Shown here one piece after another: positions 59,211-64,000 of a DNA stretch of 64,000 nucleotides (position 1 is the stretch's first letter; each line of letters opens with the position of its first letter). The position numbers and the translations under genes are program-made. The notes under the pieces were generated by a model. It saw only the letters and a list, made by a program, of their open reading frames with translations, was not told where the DNA came from and did not search any database. The DNA is from Mercenaria mercenaria (taxonomy: Eukaryota; Mollusca; Bivalvia; Venerida; Veneridae): contig NC_069367.1 of NCBI RefSeq assembly GCF_021730395.1, forward strand, positions 8,988,501-9,052,500, given 5' to 3'.

Positions 59211-59318
59211 AGAGAAAAGCCTCAAACAATCCGTTATGTGAAAGGATGGACAAATTCAGGCGCAACGCACCGAGATTGTCCATTCTTTCACATAATGGAT
59301 AGTTTGAGGCTTTTCTCT
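59211..59318. repeat. 108-bp near-perfect hairpin
   Basis: 'agagaaaagcctcaaacaat' faces 'atagtttgaggcttttctct', continuing as 'ccgttatgtgaaaggatgga' against 'tccattctttcacataatgg'. The arms are about 43 bp with a few mismatches, and the loop is about 22 bases. It is a foldback MITE or a small-RNA hairpin candidate. Confidence 0.85.
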
Positions 59319-59909
59319 GACTTAAAACACTGTCCTCACGAAATGTCAAGATTGTCGTGATATTATATAATTTCTCTAATATTAGCCTCTTTAAGGCAAA
59401 GACAATTCATTGATTTGTGTCTCTGAATTAAACTAAAACATGTGAAACAGGGTTAAAATCAAATTGCATGTAAAAGAGTTTTATTGCAATTAGAAGTTTT
59501 TAAACATTTATGATATTCAGTGCTGTTTTTAAGAAAAGTTTTTAAAAAATCTCATTTTGTTAAATTTGAATGTTTTGAAGAAGCTTTACACTTTAACTTA
59601 GCCTTATGATGCTTGCTTAAGTAGTTGTCCATGCTTTGTTCGTGCTGAGTTTGTAGTTTTATATAGATCAAGCGCTAGAAATTTAATACATTGATGGGTC
59701 CAGGTGAAGACATTCTAAAATGTTGTATATTTTTTCAAATATTACTAAGCATTTTAAATCAAACAATGAAACAGATATATTTACCATAAAAATCGTTTCT
59801 TGTTCTCTATAAGTATTAAGTTATGAAAATGAAATGTAATTTGAATTTATTTCTGCCTTTGAAATTATGTTTTTGATAAATTGGGGAGGAAAGCCTAACT
59901 GCTTGGTTT
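59319..59909. other. Intergenic, no gene seen
   Basis: AT-rich sequence with stops in all frames and no repeat recognised. Confidence 0.45.
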
Positions 59910-60785
59910 AACAAGAGCTGTCGGAGGGCAGCAACGCTCGACTATTCAACAGCCTTGTCGATTGAATGAATACGAAAGTCAAAAAAGGGATATAATTTAG
60001 TAAAAAAGCAAAATAGGGTTATGGAACCTGCATAGTGCTTATCAGCTCATGACAGTGGACAAGTGTGTGAAGTTTCAATCCATTCCCATCAGTGGGTACT
60101 AAGATATCAGCTTACATAATAGGAATTTAACCAAAAACTCCTAAGTCGAAAAAGGGGCATAATTTTGTAAAATGCGAAGTTGAGTTATTGCCCTTTGCAT
60201 TGCATGTCATATCATGACAGTCAACAAGTGTGTGCAATTTCAATCCTTTCATATTAGTGGATACTAAGATACCAGCTTACATACAAAAACTTAACCAAAC
60301 ATTTCTATGTTGAAAAGGGGGGCATAATTTTGAAAAAAAAGCAAAATAAAGTTATGGGACCTGCTTTGTGCATGTCAGATCATGACAGTGAACAAGTGTG
60401 TGAAGTTTCAATCCATTCTAATTAGTGAGTACTGAGATACCAGCTTACATATAAAACCTTAACCAAAAAATTCTAAGTCGAAAAAGGGGCATAATTTTGT
60501 AAAAAAAGCAAAACAGAGTTATGGAACCTGTGCAATGTAAGTCAGTTTATCCCAGTAAATAAGTGTGTTAAGTTTCAATCCATTCCCACAAGTGGTTACT
60601 GAGATACAAGCTTACATACAAAACCTTAACCAAAAATTTCTAAGTCGAAAAAGGGGCATAATTTTGTAAAAAAGCATAATAGAGTTATGGAACCTGCGCA
60701 ATATAGGTCAGTTTATCACAGTGAATAACTGTGTGAAGTTTCAATCCATTCCCACAAGTGGTTGCTGAGATACCAGCTTACATAC
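59910..60785 (+). mobile_element. Pearl-like element, first of a nested pair
   Basis: It starts AACAAGAGCTGTCGGAGGGCAGC then GCTCGACTATTC. Five ~165-bp units follow ('gtcgaaaaaggggcataatt ttg', 'gtgtgaagtttcaatccatt', 'gagataccagcttacataca'). It is interrupted at 60,786 by a second 5' end. Its own 3' end is probably one of the two at 61,845-61,963. Confidence 0.75.
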
Positions 60786-61963
60786 AACAAGAGCTATCAC
60801 AGGAGACAGCGCGCTCGACTATTTCGATGCTGGATAGTGAAACTGGGCACATCTGAGGAAACTAGAGCTGTCACTGGAGTGTTTAATGACTCCAATTGTG
60901 GATGAAGATATTGCACAATAGCTTGAGTCTATGTCAAAAATATCAATTTAAAGTAATAAGAGAGGTAAAGATAAAATGTATCAAAACACTATATAAGTAT
61001 ATCCTAAGCCAAAAGGGGCATAATTCATTAAATATTGGTGCCAGAGTTATGCAGCTTGTGTCATATAGTGTGGGTGATGATGTTGAACAACTATTTTAAG
61101 TTTGAATCAAATCCATTCAGTAATAACATGGACAGAGTGAAAGTGCCTCAAAACTTTAACCTAAAATTCTAAGTAAAAAGGGAAATAATTCATGAAAAAT
61201 TGGTCCCAGAGTTATGCACCTTGTGTCATATGATAAGGGTAATGATGCTGAACAATTGTTTAAGTTTGAATCAGATCCATTCAGTAATAACAGAGATAGA
61301 GTGAAAGTGCATAAAACTTTAACCTGAAATTCTAAGTTAAAAGGGGAATAATTCATGAAAAATTGTGCCAGAGTTACGCATCTTGTGTCATATGATGTGG
61401 ATGATGATGCTGAACAACTATTTTAAGTTTGAATCAAATCCAGTCAGTAATAACAGAGATAGAGTGAAAGTGCACCAAAACTTTAACCTGAAATTCTAAG
61501 TAAAAAGGGGGAATAATTCATGAAAGAATGGTGCCAGAGTTATGCACCTTGTGTCATATGATGTGGGTGATGATTCTGAACAACTATTTTAAGTTTGAAT
61601 CAAATCCATTCAGTAATAACAGAGATAGAGTGAAAGTGCATCAAAACTTTAACCTGAAAATCTAAGTGAAAAGGGGGGATAATTCATGAAATATTGGTGC
61701 CAGAGTTACGCATCTTATGTCAGATGATGTGGATGATGATGAGGAATAAGTATTTCAAGTTTGAATCAAATCCATCAAGTAATTACAGAGATAAGTTGAA
61801 AAAAGAGAAAGTGCACCAAAACTTTAACCAAGGTGGGGACGCGGAAAGACGCCGACGCCGACGCTGGGGCGAGTAGGATAGCTCTCCTTATACTTCGTAT
61901 AGTCGAGCCGACGCATGGGCGAGTCCAATACCTCTACTATTCTATGAATAGTCGAGCTAAAAA
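60786..61963 (+). mobile_element. Pearl-like element, second of a nested pair
   Basis: It starts AACAAGAGCTATCACAGGAG then GCTCGACTATT. Five ~167-bp units follow ('ggaataattcatgaaa', 'gccagagttatgcaccttgt gtcatatgat', 'cattcagtaataacagagat'). Two 3' ends follow in a row: '..ctatttcgt..' type 'gtatagtcgagc' (61,901-61,912) and 'gaatagtcgagct' + AAAAA (61,946-61,963). AATAGTCGAGC is the exact complement of the 5' arm GCTCGACTATT. Confidence 0.75.
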
Positions 61964-62889
61964 TTATACAACAGCATGTATGCATTTTTCTTCTCTTCTT
62001 TAAGAACCAAGATAAAATATGTATCATTCTAAAATTCTCCCTGGATAAAAGAGGGAAGTTCTTCAATTCCGGAGACCTCTTTAATTACAGTTATATTATA
62101 AATGTACTTTTAAAAGAAAATCTCATGCAAACTGAAAAATTATGTTTTACAGAAAAACATTACAAACGTTTTACTTGTACTTGTCACTTTTATGACTGGT
62201 ATGAGAAAATCCAAACATCAAACATTATAGGTATAGGAAATAGAGATCAATATAATTGCACCTTTACTAATCCTACCAGGTGTTCTGTATTACAAAAGTG
62301 GATCTATTGTGACATTTTGATACAAGCAAAACTGTATTATCTGCACTATTATTTACCTACTGGTACTTCGTTTTATTATTGGCTTGTTAAAAGTTAATTT
62401 TTTACCATATGTAAGTTGACAGAATCATAGGAACCATGTCTTGAGGGGTAAATCAAACACAAATGAATAAATCCTTAATGATTTTGTTGTGCAAAAAAGT
62501 ATGATATTGTGTCTTAAACAGTTTTCATTTTCCACTCAATTGTGTAATTGCAAGGGAAGTAAACTAATAGATCTCTACTTATAAGTACTAGCCCAAGGCA
62601 AGAGTTGTCATTCTTTGTGGATCACAACTTTAAATTAAAAATTAAAACTTCTGTTATTGATATTAACAAAACTATCATAAACTTCACATTTGTGAAATCA
62701 TTTTTGGTTATTTCAAGGACTTGGAAATTAATTTCTAGACTTTATTTAATGTAATTCTATCATTGAAAATTTTAGGGCCTATCTCTAAACATTACAAAAT
62801 TTGCAATTTTTAATTAATTTGGTGTATACTAAACAGAAATTGAATTTTTACATCAATCTTCAAACTACAAAAGTCGAAGAGATTCATTC
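61964..62889. other. Intergenic, no gene supported
   Basis: A plus-strand frame at 62,125-62,397 (90 codons, rich in Tyr, Cys and Phe) has no signal or domain I recognise. Confidence 0.45.
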
Positions 62890-63245
62890 GGAAAAAAGTA
62901 TGATCCCGTAATTACGAGATAGCATTATCATAAGACAATTACCCTTATCACATTACATTAAGATCTATACTCGTTATGACAGCTTCATGTCTCGTTTTTA
63001 CGAGAAAACATTTCGTAATAACAATCTATATCGTTATTACAAATAAAATCGTTCTTATCGCGTAATTGCGAGATATTCTAGCATTATTACAAGAAACTTG
63101 CCCGTAAACCCGTGTTACATAACTACGAGATCTTTACATGACGACTTCGTATCTCAGTTTCACAAGAAAATATTTCGTTATTACAATAAATAAAATAGTA
63201 AATATTATAGAAGAAAAATGTATCGTCATAATAAGATCATTACAG
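62890..63245. repeat. Degenerate 'cgtaattacgaga' repeat
   Basis: Short near-palindromic motifs ('ccgtaattacgagat', 'tcgtttttacgagaaaa', 'gcgtaattgcgagatatt', 'cataactacgagatct') recur irregularly with alternating strand sense. It is non-coding. Confidence 0.65.
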
Positions 63246-64000
63246 AAAATTTTCGCTGATTCCGAAACGTGTGGTAAAACTTGAGGACATTCGACTTCTT
63301 TTTCTTTGTCCTTGTAATAGAAAGGTGACTGCACATTTCTTGGTAAGACTTTAACAGATGTCTGTTATGGCCAAAAACAGAAAATAAATAATTTTACACG
63401 AACACTGCATAAGAAATATGGGTATGCAGCATTTAGTGGGTTTTTTTTTTTTTTTTCTTTTTTCGTTTTTTTTATGTGGAATCTGCCATTTAATTAAAGT
63501 GTGTTCAGTGCATGAATTTCTGTTAAATCAGGGTATTCACGTGTTTAACTCGGATAAGAACGAAAATTTGATCGCTTTTTGAAACGTAGCTAGTTTAAGC
63601 ATAAAGATTTGATTTCATGGCCTAAAAAGATAGGATCCAACGTTATAACAAGATGGCCATAATTTTCGTTATAACGCTTCTGTCAAACTATTTTCGAAAA
63701 CTGGCAAGCGTATTCAGAAATTTGGGCTGAGCGAAAATACTGCCGTAACTCCTTCTTTATTTAAAGGTGCAAAATAAAGACAAATGAATTGAAATAAATA
63801 TTTAAACAAGACTTCACATTTTGAAATATACTACTAAACATACGATAGCCGTGCAATATTCCCTTGAAATCAACACAATGTCGTTTATCAAATGATTGTT
63901 TCTGTATTTTCTTAGACTGACATGGGTGGTCATTTTGTCCTACTTTCGTGTTTATCACGTAATCGGTCGGAAATTCTTCGGGATCACGTGATTTTAAAAT
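63246..64000. other. Intergenic, no gene seen
   Basis: There is a T run at 63,439-63,470. Otherwise AT-rich DNA without a supported feature. Confidence 0.45.

Noticed and set aside
62125-62397. 90-codon plus-strand frame
   Set aside because: No recognisable domain, signal peptide or splice context; within chance for an AT-rich window of this size.

Overview
The window looks like nuclear DNA of a bivalve mollusc, possibly a clam. It is AT-rich and gene-poor, and most of it is repeat families I associate with bivalves: pearl-like elements with tandem cores of about 150-175 bp beside (ACGG)n tracts, several tRNA-derived SINEs, and short foldback elements. I cannot name the species.

The main structure is a direct segmental duplication of about 18 kb. 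Copy A lies at about 5,690-24,175 and copy B at about 39,358-57,183, separated by about 15 kb of repeats. Each copy carries the same two genes on the minus strand. The first is a six-exon SLC16/monocarboxylate-transporter-like gene (A 9,066-15,644; B 42,540-46,816). The second is a fibrinogen-related-domain (FReD) gene with a signal peptide, a coiled coil and a C-terminal fibrinogen domain (A 21,228-22,722; B 54,486-55,960). The copies have decayed differently. The transporter is intact in A (578 codons, all introns phase 1, one GC donor). In B it has an early stop and a 13-bp frameshifting loss. Neither FReD copy reads through as assembled, and their lesions differ, but the 221-codon fibrinogen-domain block is open in both.

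Because A and B are alignable, each acts as an empty-site control for the other. They differ by a nested pearl-like element (B), a TTAA-flanked element (B), a full SINE (B), a 603-bp foldback insertion (A), a reverse-transcriptase element remnant with 84-bp direct repeats (A), and several indels. B also carries a 266-bp misplaced copy of transporter intron 3 next to an A-like block.

Layout: 1-5.7 kb holds a third, older copy of part of the duplicated segment, two foldback MITEs, a SINE and a 5'-truncated LINE. 5.7-24.2 kb is copy A. 24.2-39.4 kb is the spacer, with pearl-like elements, a 174-bp satellite, ~150-bp arrays, a 52/63-bp minisatellite and TIR elements containing TGACGTCA palindromes. 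39.4-57.2 kb is copy B. 57.2-64 kb is intergenic, with more pearl-like elements and a 108-bp hairpin. I saw no convincing rRNA, functional tRNA or CRISPR. All alignments were made by eye, so percentages and edges are approximate.
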